A DNA stretch of 64,000 nt from contig NZ_SOZD01000005.1 of NCBI RefSeq assembly GCF_004519335.1, positions 421,382-485,381 on the forward strand. Reading direction: 5' to 3'. Below, piece by piece: positions 15,808 to 24,475 of the stretch (the first letter of the stretch is position 1; every line of letters begins with the position of its first letter). A model generated the notes under the pieces. It searched no databases. It saw nothing but the letters and a program-made list of their open reading frames with translations, and was not told the DNA's origin. The stretch is from Jiella endophytica. Lineage in GTDB: Bacteria > Pseudomonadota > Alphaproteobacteria > Rhizobiales > Rhizobiaceae. The translations under genes and the position numbers were made by a program.

Positions 15808-17001
15808 CTAAGCTACGCCCTTAACTTTGCGGAATATATTGCCCCAGTGAGGCTGATCCTCGCTGACTTTGCCGCCAGGGCAAAGCACAGGTGGCTTATT
15901 ATCCCGATAAAAATTCCGTCCTGCTCGCAAGTCGATAGAATTAATCTCGTCCAAACCACCGACAATAGCGCACCAAGAAAAATTGCAATCTCCAAATTCG
16001 TTTTCGGAAAGCAAATTCGCGGGAATTGCGCGAAAATGACAATTAAGAAATTTGCACCTAATAAACTTATTTCTCATGCCTATAATCACCATATCCGCTT
16101 CAGCGAAAATAAAATCGTTATAGAAAGTTGTCTTTTCAAAGATATAATACGTCGCGAGTTCGTGCCTATAGCTGTTTGCGCCTATCTTTCCTCCAGAGTA
16201 CTCACACTGGAAAACTCCAGATACAAGTGTCCAGACGCATTTTTCATCGTCACTCTGGAAACTGATCGTTCGACCGCTTTTGCGGCTCAACTTCGCACCG
16301 GCCGCCAAAGCGGCAATTGCGGATCGGACACTGATCCCCTCGTGCCCACTACGCCCATTGCGCTGAACGAAGTCCGCCAAGAGATCCATTGCTTCGACGG
16401 CGTATTTTTCGCTTGGATCAACGACGATCGCCTTCAGAGTGGCGATTGCGGCTTCGACTTTTGCAGGCTCCTCAGCTCCAAGCATCTCGCCGCCTTTCTG
16501 CAGCATCAAGGCCAGATTGTTCTCCTGTGTCGCCTGGATCTGACGGGTCATCCGATCAACCTGCTGCCGGCTGGTTTCTGTCTGGCGCACCGAAATCATG
16601 CCGCGCCAGAGGACCGTGATTGCAGTCAGAAGACCGCCGAGAATGATCGAGAGGCGCCAGAGGAACTCCATGCCGGCATTGATCTTGCCCGGAGGCATGC
16701 TCATGACATTCCAGCCCACCATGGCAATGACACCGACGACAAAGGCGAAGGTCATCATCGTCCAATGGGCGAGTTTGTATTCTCGCCGACGCAGAGCCGC
16801 TCCGGCTTCCTGATGCTCGCCGAGCCGGTTTCGCCGAAAGAGCAGACGCATCCAGCGCTGCCACTTGGAAAAGCGTGGTGGTTCGTTTTCCCAGGGGTTG
16901 CCTTTCCCGCCCGTCTTGTGCCGCCACCATTCGGGCATGCGTCTTCTGACAGCGTTGCGCATCAGGTGGCGCGGCGAACGCAGCCCCTTGTGTTCCGTCA
17001 T
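15808..17001 (-). CDS. Two-TM protein with pentapeptide-like C-terminus, antisense cargo (paralogue 2)
   Basis: 397 residues, with GGAGG seven bases before the ATG at 17001. TM helices lie at ~79-100 and ~113-131, followed by LWRGMISVRQTETSRQQVDR, a coiled coil and the AMDLLADFVQ block shared with paralogue 1. The last ~110 residues include FIRCKFLNCHF and NEFGDCNFSWC, pentapeptide-repeat-like strands. The 3' half is clearly AT-richer than the surrounding phage. The architecture suggests a membrane-anchored sensor with a variable C-terminal domain; the two paralogues differ most there. Confidence 0.78.
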   Translation of the reverse strand: MTEHKGLRSPRHLMRNAVRRRMPEWWRHKTGGKGNPWENEPPRFSKWQRWMRLLFRRNRLGEHQEAGAALRRREYKLAHWTMMTFAFVVGVIAMVGWNVMSMPPGKINAGMEFLWRLSIILGGLLTAITVLWRGMISVRQTETSRQQVDRMTRQIQATQENNLALMLQKGGEMLGAEEPAKVEAAIATLKAIVVDPSEKYAVEAMDLLADFVQRNGRSGHEGISVRSAIAALAAGAKLSRKSGRTISFQSDDEKCVWTLVSGVFQCEYSGGKIGANSYRHELATYYIFEKTTFYNDFIFAEADMVIIGMRNKFIRCKFLNCHFRAIPANLLSENEFGDCNFSWCAIVGGLDEINSIDLRAGRNFYRDNKPPVLCPGGKVSEDQPHWGNIFRKVKGVA

Positions 17002-17060
17002 GTCCCACCTCCAGCTGTCACCGTAGCGCCCGCTTTTCGCAACGCAAGCGGGAGGTTGGC
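17002..17060 (-). promoter_or_regulatory. 59-bp upstream module, copy 2
   Basis: Second copy of the module at 14799-14857, same length and 42 of 59 bases alike. Possible promoter TTGCGT, 16 bases, TACGGT for the minus-strand gene. The opposite end supplies GGGAGG, the ribosome-binding site of the methyltransferase gene. Confidence 0.6.
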
Positions 17061-17642
17061 ATGATCGACCTGCAGCTCTTCGCCTTCGATGTCGTGGTCG
17101 TCGACTTTCCCTGGCCGTGGGCGACGTGGTCGCCGAAGGGCGAGGAAAAGTCGCCGCAGGCGCAATATCAGACCATGACGATGGAGGAGATCGCCGCCAC
17201 GCGGATCGGCGACCTTCTGGCGCCCTCCGGGCTTCTCGTCATGTGGTGCACCTGGCCGCTGATCGACCGGCAGGCGGCGATCATGCGCGGCTTCGGTATC
17301 GAGCCGGTGACCGGCGGCGCCTGGGCCAAGCGAACACCTTCGGGAAAGCTGCGCTGGGGCACCGGCTACGTGCTGCGCTCGGTCTGCGAGCCGTTCCTCG
17401 TCGGGCGGCTGAAGGGCGCGGCGATCGCCAAGGGCAAGTGCAAGAACCTCGTCGAGACGCTGGAGGATGCCGCGATCGACGGCGTCGCCCGCGAGCACAG
17501 CCGCAAGCCGGACGAGTTCTACGCCCTGATCGAAGCGCTGGTGCCGGACGGGCGGCGGGCGGACATCTTCGCCCGTCAGCGGCGGCCCGGCTGGACCCCT
17601 TGGGGCAACGAGATCGAAAAGTTTCCGGAGGCCGCGAAATGA
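17061..17642 (+). CDS. MT-A70 family adenine methyltransferase
   Basis: 193 residues. The catalytic D-P-P-W motif appears as Asp15-Phe-Pro-Trp18, with SGLLVMWCTWPL as the following conserved strand and C-terminal REHSRKPDEFYALIEAL, characteristic of the family. It transfers methyl from SAM to adenine N6, most likely in DNA, for self-protection or gene control. The substitution of the first Pro by Phe is unusual. No restriction gene is adjacent. Confidence 0.82.
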   Translation: MIDLQLFAFDVVVVDFPWPWATWSPKGEEKSPQAQYQTMTMEEIAATRIGDLLAPSGLLVMWCTWPLIDRQAAIMRGFGIEPVTGGAWAKRTPSGKLRWGTGYVLRSVCEPFLVGRLKGAAIAKGKCKNLVETLEDAAIDGVAREHSRKPDEFYALIEALVPDGRRADIFARQRRPGWTPWGNEIEKFPEAAK

Positions 17643-18097
17643 CCATTCGGCCCGACTTCCCGACCTTCGATCCGGCGATTGTCGCCTTCACGCGGGCGCG
17701 GATCAAGGCCGACCCGGCAGGGCGGCTGGATCTTTCACGCACCTATCGCGACTTTATCGCCTTTGAAGAGAACCGCGGCCGGGCCGCCGTGGCGCCCAGC
17801 GACTTTGCCGAGGCGCTCGCCGTGATGGCCGCCTCGGTCGGGGGCGGGCGGTTCGGCGACGCTGTCACCGGGCTCGCCCCGATCTTCCCGAACCCGCTTG
17901 CCGACTTCTTCGAAGCGACCTTCGCTGCCCGAATGGGCGCGATGCTGGCGGTCGAGATGGTCAAACAGGCGGCCGACGACGCCGGCTTCACCCATCGCGA
18001 GGTCTTGAGCTTTGCCCGGGCGCGCGGCCACGAGCTGCGCCGCAACCCGGCCGGGCCTGATTTCCTCACCGACCTGACGCTGGCGGTGCGGCCATGA
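17639..18097 (+). CDS. Phage protein, function unknown
   Basis: 152 residues from an ATG overlapping the methyltransferase stop (ATGA). Predicted mainly helical; no domain recognised. Part of the tightly coupled early operon. Confidence 0.6.
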   Translation: MTIRPDFPTFDPAIVAFTRARIKADPAGRLDLSRTYRDFIAFEENRGRAAVAPSDFAEALAVMAASVGGGRFGDAVTGLAPIFPNPLADFFEATFAARMGAMLAVEMVKQAADDAGFTHREVLSFARARGHELRRNPAGPDFLTDLTLAVRP

Positions 18098-18459
18098 ACG
18101 CGGCGCAGAAGATCCTGCAGCTCGAGGCGGACGTCGCCGAGCGGGATGCGGTGATCCGCAACCTGCGGGCCGAGTTGGCCGGCGGTGTCGCGCTGGTGCC
18201 GCCGGCCTGGGGACTGACGCGGGCCGAGACGATCATCGTCCAGGTGCTCGCCCGCAGCGGCTTCGCCGCGCCGGAAACGCTGTTTGCCGCGCTCTGGGGC
18301 GCCGAGTGGCGGGCCTCCGACCCACACAACATGCTGCGGGCGCATCTCTCGCGCCTCAGGCCGAAGATCCGCCCCCACGGGCTTTCGATCCGGGCCACCC
18401 GCGGCCTCGGCTACCGGCTGACCGGCCGCGAACACCTCAAGGAGGCGCTGTCATGCTGA
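18094..18459 (+). CDS. Winged-helix (OmpR/PhoB-type) DNA-binding protein
   Basis: 121 residues: an N-terminal coiled coil (~5-30), then a winged-helix domain ending RAHLSRLRPKIRPHGLSIRATRGLGYRL, which matches the recognition helix and wing of response-regulator output domains. There is no receiver domain, so it is not a two-component regulator. It probably controls early phage transcription. Confidence 0.72.
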   Translation: MNAAQKILQLEADVAERDAVIRNLRAELAGGVALVPPAWGLTRAETIIVQVLARSGFAAPETLFAALWGAEWRASDPHNMLRAHLSRLRPKIRPHGLSIRATRGLGYRLTGREHLKEALSC

Positions 18460-18635
18460 CCGCGATGCAATCGGCGGCGATTGTCGCTCTCTGGCGCACC
18501 TCTCATTTCGACACGCTGGACATTGCCCGGCTGCTCGCCGTTCCGGAGCCGGACGTCGTGGTGCTGCTCGATGCGGTGCGCGATGCCGAACGGGGCGAGG
18601 CGATCTTCGCCCTCGTCGAGGGAGGCCTGGCGTGA
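18453..18635 (+). CDS. Small HTH-like phage protein
   Basis: 60 residues from the ATG at 18453 (AAGGAGG upstream). SHFDTLDIARLLAVPEPDVV looks like a minimal helix-turn-helix. It overlaps both neighbours. Confidence 0.5.
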   Translation: MLTAMQSAAIVALWRTSHFDTLDIARLLAVPEPDVVVLLDAVRDAERGEAIFALVEGGLA

Positions 18636-20017
18636 ACAGGCCAGACAGAGCCCTGATCGACGCCTTCGTGGAGGAGGCGCGGCAGGTGAGCGTCGGCGAG
18701 GCGGCGGACCGGCTCGGCGTTGCCGGCCTCAAGCGGGTTTCGACCGGCGAGGAGGCGGGCCCTTGTTCCGTCTGCGGCGGTACCGACCGGTTTTCGATCA
18801 ATCGCGGCCGCAACGCCTGGAACTGCCGTGGCGCCGACGGCGGCCATGACGGGATCTCGCTCGCAGCCCATCTTTCCGGTCTCGATGTCTCGCAGCGCGA
18901 GGGATTCCTCGCCGCCTGTGCGGCAGCCCTCGGCCGGGACGCGCCCGGGGACGAGGCGGAGAGCGCCGAGGAGCGCGCTCAGCGAGAGGCAAGGCTTGCT
19001 AAGCGGCGGCGCGAGGCGGAGGCGAAACGGGCCGAGGCCGAGCGGATGCAGAACGTCTATCGCGAGAAGGAGATCGCCAAGGCGCGCGGCAAGTGGGCCC
19101 ATGCGGCCCCGATCGCCGGCAGGGCGGGCGCGCCGGTCATCGCCTATCTGACCGCCCGGCTCGGCGGTTTCGCGCCGCCGGCGCTACCCTTCGCCCGGGT
19201 GATCGCCGACGAAAACTATTGGCTGCAGCCGCAGAAGGGCAAGGCGATGGCGGTCTGCGTTTCGGCGGATCGGCCAGGGCCTGATGCCGTCTGGCGGCCG
19301 GTCTGCGGACGTGGCGAAGTCGAGGCGATCTTTTCCTCCCCGGCGATGGTGCTGCCCTTCGTGATGCCTGATGGCGCCATTGTCGGCTGCCATCTGACAT
19401 GGATTGCCCGTGCGGGCATGGCGTCACACAAGGGCCGGCCCTCGGTCTGGCTGCGGGAAGAGGCGCTGGACGGCCCTGACGCCGGCTCGGTGACGATCGC
19501 GCGGTTGCCGATGAAGAAGATGCGCGGCGTGAAAAAGGGCGGTCTCCTGCCGCTGGTGGGTTCCGTGGCAATCGATGGCCGCATCCTGCCTGACCCGGCG
19601 CGGACGCGCTTCGTCTGCGGCGAGGGGAGCGAGAACGTCCTCGCCGTCGCGATCGCCGAGGGGGGCGCAACCGACACCATCTATGTCGCCGCCGGCGACC
19701 TCGGCAATCTGGCGGGCCGGGCGGCCGCCCGGTTTCCGCATCCGACCCTGAAGAACAAGGGTGGCAAGGCGCCGCTCCAGGTGGCGGGGCCGATTCCGAA
19801 GCCGGACGAACCGGCGGATGCGAGCGCCCAAGTGCCGGATCATGTGACCGAGGTCCTGCTCGTCGCCGACGGCGATTCCGAACTAATCGCGACGGGCGCG
19901 GCGATGATGCGCGCCGAAGCGCGGCTGTCTCGGCCCGACCGGTCGATGGTGACGGCCTGGCCGCCGGCGGGGATGGATTTCTGCGACCTGCTCTCGGCAC
20001 GCGAGGAGGCGGCGTGA
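18632..20017 (+). CDS. Phage DNA primase with zinc ribbon and Toprim domain
   Basis: 461 residues. The zinc ribbon uses Cys45, Cys48, Cys65 and probably His72 (PCSVCGGTDRF ... NCRGADGGHDG). A charged coiled coil spans ~120-150. The C-terminal Toprim fold has the acidic motifs CGEGSEN (~324) and VADGDSE (~413). It makes primers for phage replication together with the helicase two genes downstream. Confidence 0.85.
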   Translation: MNRPDRALIDAFVEEARQVSVGEAADRLGVAGLKRVSTGEEAGPCSVCGGTDRFSINRGRNAWNCRGADGGHDGISLAAHLSGLDVSQREGFLAACAAALGRDAPGDEAESAEERAQREARLAKRRREAEAKRAEAERMQNVYREKEIAKARGKWAHAAPIAGRAGAPVIAYLTARLGGFAPPALPFARVIADENYWLQPQKGKAMAVCVSADRPGPDAVWRPVCGRGEVEAIFSSPAMVLPFVMPDGAIVGCHLTWIARAGMASHKGRPSVWLREEALDGPDAGSVTIARLPMKKMRGVKKGGLLPLVGSVAIDGRILPDPARTRFVCGEGSENVLAVAIAEGGATDTIYVAAGDLGNLAGRAAARFPHPTLKNKGGKAPLQVAGPIPKPDEPADASAQVPDHVTEVLLVADGDSELIATGAAMMRAEARLSRPDRSMVTAWPPAGMDFCDLLSAREEAA

Positions 20018-21228
20018 TGCGACAGCCCACTCTCTTCTCTGGCGAAGCACGACTTGCCTATGACGACGCGATCGAGCTGACGATCCAATCGATGCGGGCT
20101 TATGGGCCGGAGCACCCGCATTGGTGCATCGCCTGGTCAGGAGGCAAAGATTCCTCGGCCGTTCTGACGCTGATCGTTCATCTGATCGATGTTGGTCGAA
20201 TTGCGCCACCAAAATCTCTGACGGTCTTCTACGCTGATACGCGGCAGGAACTGCCGCCGTTGCAGGCATCAGCCTTCGCGCTCATGGAGCAACTTCGCAT
20301 GCGAGGCGTCCCGTGCGAGGTGGTTCGCGCTCCGCTCGACAAGCGGTTCCTCGTCTACATGCTTGGTCGCGGTGTGCCGCCTCCAAACAACAACACGCTC
20401 CGCTGGTGTACGCGGCAGATCAAGGTCGATCCGATGGCGGCGGCAATCTCCGCTCGGCTCGACGCTCTGGACGGCAACGTCCTGATGATCACCGGCGTCA
20501 GGCAGGGCGAAAGCGCTATCCGAGATCAGCGCATCGCTATGTCCTGCGGCAAGGACGGCGCCGAATGCGGGCAGGGCTGGTATCAGCAGGTCCTGCCGCA
20601 GTCTAAGGGGGTGCGTGGCCGGATCGCGACGCTGGCGCCAATCCTGCACTGGCGTGTCTGCAATGTCTGGGACTGGCTGCGAATCTATGCGCCGATGAAG
20701 GACTATGGCGGCTGGGCGACAGCCGCGATCGCCGATGCCTATGGGGGCGACGAGGCGGCCGAGATCGCCGCCAGGACTGGCTGCATCGGCTGTCCTCTCG
20801 CGAGCCAGGAACTGGCGCTTGAGACTGTACTGACCAACCCCGATTGGGCTCACCTGGCGCCGCTTCGGAGGCTGAAGCCTCTTTACCGTGAGCTGCGTGA
20901 GCCGCGTCATCGCCTGCGGAAGGCGGGAGCCGAGGTTTTGAAAGACGGGTCGACCGCGGCCAATCCTCAGCGCATGGGACCATTGACTTTTGACGCCCGG
21001 CTGATGGCGCTGGAGCGGATCGAGGAGATCCAAGCCGAATGCAACGAGGCCGCAGCGAAACGCGATGGGCCCGGCGTCGATATCCTCAATTCCGAAGAAA
21101 CAACGCGGATCCGCGAATTGGTTGCTGCGGAGACCTGGCCACAGGGATGGGACGGCAACGAGCCACGGGCTGATACACCTCTCGACCTCGTATTTCGGGA
21201 CGGCTCGGTGCAGCCGCTGATGCTTTAA
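20017..21228 (+). CDS. PP-loop ATPase of the PAPS reductase/DndC-like family
   Basis: 403 residues from the ATG at 20017 (GAGGAGG seven bases upstream). The PP-loop SGGKDSS is at ~41-47. Cys131 in RWCTRQIK and a later CIGCPL pair look like iron-sulfur or sulfur-carrying cysteines, as in DndC and related thio-transfer enzymes. The family activates a substrate with ATP to move sulfur or sulfate. In a replication operon, DNA or nucleotide thio-modification is possible, but no DndD, DndE or IscS-like partner is present in the window. Confidence 0.8.
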   Translation: MRQPTLFSGEARLAYDDAIELTIQSMRAYGPEHPHWCIAWSGGKDSSAVLTLIVHLIDVGRIAPPKSLTVFYADTRQELPPLQASAFALMEQLRMRGVPCEVVRAPLDKRFLVYMLGRGVPPPNNNTLRWCTRQIKVDPMAAAISARLDALDGNVLMITGVRQGESAIRDQRIAMSCGKDGAECGQGWYQQVLPQSKGVRGRIATLAPILHWRVCNVWDWLRIYAPMKDYGGWATAAIADAYGGDEAAEIAARTGCIGCPLASQELALETVLTNPDWAHLAPLRRLKPLYRELREPRHRLRKAGAEVLKDGSTAANPQRMGPLTFDARLMALERIEEIQAECNEAAAKRDGPGVDILNSEETTRIRELVAAETWPQGWDGNEPRADTPLDLVFRDGSVQPLML

Positions 21229-21231
21229 CCG

Positions 21232-23385
21232 ATGGCTTCCAACATCGACCAGCGCGAGATCGTTCTCGCCTATCTGAAGCGGGCGGGGCTGTCGGCCGAA
21301 GGCTCGGCGCCATCGCCGAACACGCCGGCGCGCCGAGCCCCATCCCCCTTTGACGGTTTCGGCGCGGCGCCTCACTCTGGCGACCCTGACGAGCCGGCGG
21401 GCAGCGGTCCAGTCCTCTCGCCGGAGGAGATGCTCGAGGAATGCCGGCTCGAGCCGGAGACGGACATCGGCAATGCCCGGCGCCTGCTCATCCGCTATGG
21501 CGACCGGATCCTGTTCGTCGCCCGGGTCGGCTGGCACGGCTATGACGGGAAGCGCTGGAAGGAAGACGAGGACGGATCGATCGTCCGCCCGCTGGCCCAG
21601 AAGACCGCCGAGCTGATCGTTGACGAAGCCTATGGCCTCGACGGTTCTGAAGAGGAGATCGCGGCGATCGTCGCGGGCAAGGCCGCGCGCGAGGATCTGA
21701 AGGCGCTCGGCCTTGCGGTCGACAAGCGCCAGGCCAAGGCCGCCCGGCCGGACGAGGAAGAGCGGGCGGCGCTCGATCGCCTCGCCATCGTCGCGGCCCA
21801 AGGCGAGGCGGCAAAGACGACGCTGAAGCGGCTGAACCTCGAACGCCGGGCGCGCGGCGCCAAGACATTTGGCGACGACGATGCCGCCGCACAGGCGGGG
21901 CTTGCCGACCATGTCGATGCGGGCGCCGCGGCGGCCCGTGAACGCAAGACGATCGATGACGCGATCAAGGCGCGGGGGCGCGGCGGGTGGACAGCTGAGG
22001 AAACGGCGAAGGCGGAAGCGTTGAAGGATCGTATCGCCGCGATGGAGGAGGCCAAGGAGGCGATCGCGGGCCGGATGTCCTCGCGCTTCCGCCATGCCAA
22101 GTCGGCCGCCGGGACCACCAAGATCAACAACATGCTGACCGAGGCGGCACCGCACTGCTCACGCCTCGTCGAAGGGCTCAATGCCGATCGGCTGGCGCTG
22201 AACTGCCTCGGCGGGACGCTGCGCTTCGTGCAGAGAGAGGACGAGGAGAGCGATCCCGACGATCCGCGATATGTCTGGACGCTCGCCTGCGGCCCGCACC
22301 GACAGGACGACTACATCACCAAGCTGGTGCCGTTCGAGGCGCCTGGCATCGGCCACAATGGCGGCCCGCCTCTCGACGCCGAGGCGCCGCCGGACTGGCA
22401 AGAGATGGCGCCGAATTTCGACCGCTTCCTGAAGACGGTCCAGCCGGATCCTGAGATCCGGGCCTTCCTCAAGCGCTTCTTCGGCTATTGCCTGACCGGC
22501 CTGACGAGCGAGCAGTGCCTGGTCTTCTTCTACGGCATCGGGCGCAACGGCAAATCGACGCTGACCGACCTGATGAGCCACGTCTTCGCCGACTATGCGG
22601 TGACGCTCTCGATCGACAGCTTCGCCGGCGATTCCCGCCGCGGCGGCGCCGAGGCAACGCCCGACCTTGCGCGGCTTCCCGGCGCCCGCGTCGTCTTCGC
22701 GGCAGAGCCGGAAATGGGCGTGAAGCTCAAGGATGCTCTGATCAAGCAGCTGACCGGGGGCGAGAAGATGCCGGTTCGCCGGCTGCATCAGGATTTCTTC
22801 GAGGTCGATCCGCAGTTCAAGATCGTCCTGTCGGGCAACCACAAGCCCCGTATCGACGACACGTCGGACGGCATCTGGCGGCGCGTCCACTTCGTGCCCT
22901 TCGAGGAGCAGATTCCGAAGGACCAGGTGGATCGGTCCCTGCCGATGAAGCTGAAGCGCGAGGCGCCGGGCGTCTTCCGCTGGCTGATCGAGGGCGCACT
23001 CGAGTTTCTCAATTACGGCCTCGCGCCGCCGGCGAAGATCGTCGAGGCGACCCAGGCCTATCGCGAGGAGTCGGACCCGATCGGCGGCTTCATCCGCGCG
23101 GCCGTGATCGTCACGGGGCTCGAGGGCGACATGCTGACACCGGCCGAGCTGTTCGACGCCTACGGCCTCTGGGCGCGGCGCGAGGGCGCGGCGGAATTCA
23201 AGCAGGCGACCTTCTCCAGGCGGCTGCCGGACTATGCGCTGAAGAGCTGGGAAGGGCCGGACGGCAAGATGAAGAGCTTCTGGAAGGCGAAGGTCGGGAC
23301 CACTGTCTACAAGGGCCTGGCGCTGCGCGACGCGTTCCGCGCCGGCGGTGGCGACTATCCGCCAGGCTACGGGGGCGACCGGTGA
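21232..23385 (+). CDS. SF3 helicase of the phage/plasmid P4-D5 type
   Basis: 717 residues. The C-terminal half holds Walker A GIGRNGKST (~435-443), the Walker B/sensor region RVVFAAEPE and VLSGNHKPRI, then GIWRRVHFVPF, the classic D5/P4-alpha helicase order. The N-terminal half is a charged helical region; the primase function is in the separate gene upstream. A short GIGHNGGPPLD insert (~372-382) separates the two halves. It should unwind the phage origin. Confidence 0.92.
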   Translation: MASNIDQREIVLAYLKRAGLSAEGSAPSPNTPARRAPSPFDGFGAAPHSGDPDEPAGSGPVLSPEEMLEECRLEPETDIGNARRLLIRYGDRILFVARVGWHGYDGKRWKEDEDGSIVRPLAQKTAELIVDEAYGLDGSEEEIAAIVAGKAAREDLKALGLAVDKRQAKAARPDEEERAALDRLAIVAAQGEAAKTTLKRLNLERRARGAKTFGDDDAAAQAGLADHVDAGAAAARERKTIDDAIKARGRGGWTAEETAKAEALKDRIAAMEEAKEAIAGRMSSRFRHAKSAAGTTKINNMLTEAAPHCSRLVEGLNADRLALNCLGGTLRFVQREDEESDPDDPRYVWTLACGPHRQDDYITKLVPFEAPGIGHNGGPPLDAEAPPDWQEMAPNFDRFLKTVQPDPEIRAFLKRFFGYCLTGLTSEQCLVFFYGIGRNGKSTLTDLMSHVFADYAVTLSIDSFAGDSRRGGAEATPDLARLPGARVVFAAEPEMGVKLKDALIKQLTGGEKMPVRRLHQDFFEVDPQFKIVLSGNHKPRIDDTSDGIWRRVHFVPFEEQIPKDQVDRSLPMKLKREAPGVFRWLIEGALEFLNYGLAPPAKIVEATQAYREESDPIGGFIRAAVIVTGLEGDMLTPAELFDAYGLWARREGAAEFKQATFSRRLPDYALKSWEGPDGKMKSFWKAKVGTTVYKGLALRDAFRAGGGDYPPGYGGDR

Positions 23386-23477
23386 TTGTCCGCGAGCATA
23401 CCCACCCGCCCTCGTTCGAGAATGAGAAAGCTGGCGAGACCGGTGTTTGGCACGCTTATTTGAAAGGAGCAGCGTGA
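23382..23477 (+). CDS. Possible 31-residue peptide
   Basis: The GTG overlaps the helicase stop (GTGA) and the frame ends at the start of the next gene. No homology recognised. The coupled position is the only support. Confidence 0.25.
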   Translation: MIVREHTHPPSFENEKAGETGVWHAYLKGAA

Positions 23478-23737
23478 TGGCGCGCAAGGGAAATCCAAGC
23501 AGCAACGCCGACCAATTCCAGGTCCGTTTGCCCGACGGTCTCCGCGGTCGTCTGAAGGCCGCGGCCGCGGGCAATCACCGCAGCATGAACTCTCACATCG
23601 TGGCGGTTCTTCAAGCTTCGATCGAAGGCGCACCAGCGCTTCCGATCGACCTGGCCAAGATCATCGAAAAGCACATCGAAGCCGAAGTCGAGCGCCGCAT
23701 CAGGCTGGCTCGGGATACACCGGAGGCGCGGTCATGA
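23477..23737 (+). CDS. Arc-like ribbon-helix-helix protein
   Basis: 86 residues with AAAGGAG seven bases upstream. FQVRLPDGLRGRLKAAAAGN followed by HRSMNSHIVAVL is the Arc/MetJ ribbon-helix-helix pattern. It probably binds DNA as a dimer; candidate targets are the repeats at 24556-24909. Confidence 0.8.
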   Translation: MARKGNPSSNADQFQVRLPDGLRGRLKAAAAGNHRSMNSHIVAVLQASIEGAPALPIDLAKIIEKHIEAEVERRIRLARDTPEARS

Positions 23738-24183
23738 TGCGAAAAGCCTATCCAAGCGAAAACGCTGATGTTTTCACCATCCGCTTTCCAAAATCACACC
23801 CCGACGATCCGCAGGCTGAACAAGCGAAATTCATGACGCGGATGCCTGGCGGCCTGCGCGATCGCCTCAAAGACGCGGCCGCCGCCAATCACCGCAGCAT
23901 GAACAGCGAGATTATCGCTCGCCTTCTGGCGAGCTTCGGCGAGGTTGTGAGCGAACCGGAGGATTTTCAAATGAAACGCGTCGCTACGCAGCGGGGCGAC
24001 CCGCAGACCAGATTCCGCTTTCCGGCCTGGATGTATGAGGCGGTGAAAGAACGGGCTGACACGAACGGCCGATCGATGAACGCCGAAGTGTCCGCGATCG
24101 TCGCGGCGGCGCTGAACGGCGAGGCCGACCGCCTTGCCCGTATCGAGGCAAAACTCGATCGGCTTCTCGGAGATGCCTCATGA
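23734..24183 (+). CDS. Tandem Arc-like ribbon-helix-helix protein
   Basis: 149 residues with two RHH units: MTRMPGGLRDRLKDAAAAN/HRSMNSEI (~34-62) and TRFRFPAWMYEAVKERADTN/GRSMNAEV (~91-120). A fused dimer would bind two half-sites. The start overlaps the previous stop. It is a possible replication or transcription regulator. Confidence 0.8.
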   Translation: MMRKAYPSENADVFTIRFPKSHPDDPQAEQAKFMTRMPGGLRDRLKDAAAANHRSMNSEIIARLLASFGEVVSEPEDFQMKRVATQRGDPQTRFRFPAWMYEAVKERADTNGRSMNAEVSAIVAAALNGEADRLARIEAKLDRLLGDAS

Positions 24184-24229
24184 GCGCCTTCCCACTCACA
24201 GCCAACCGCCGGACACAGGAGTTTGCGGC

Positions 24230-24475
24230 ATGAGGGAAGACGAGACATGCCGAGGCTGCAGGTTCTGGGACCGGCGGCCGGTCGGCAGCGAGGAAACCGC
24301 GATCGAGCATTGCGTCTCCGCCGCGGAGGAGACGCTCGTTGTCGGGATCGAATTCGGGATGGGCCATGCCGGTCTCTGTCGACGCGGGCCGCCCATGCCC
24401 GTGCCTGAGCGATGGCCGGTGACCTTCGCCGCCGACTGGTGTGGCGAGTTCCGGAACAAGGCTGTGCCGAGATGA
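24230..24475 (+). CDS. Small zinc-ribbon-like phage protein
   Basis: 81 residues from the ATG at 24230 (CAGGAG upstream). ETCRGCRFWDRR near the start, GLCRRGPP in the middle and DWCGEFR at the end give four or more cysteines in a pattern common to small phage and prophage proteins of unknown role. Confidence 0.65.
   Translation: MREDETCRGCRFWDRRPVGSEETAIEHCVSAAEETLVVGIEFGMGHAGLCRRGPPMPVPERWPVTFAADWCGEFRNKAVPR

Noticed and set aside
15568..17064. A 498-codon plus-strand frame opposite the second two-TM gene
   Set aside because: Same argument as for the first paralogue.
20269..22155. A 628-codon minus-strand frame opposite the PP-loop and helicase genes
   Set aside because: Spans two well-supported plus-strand genes and shows no protein-like motif.
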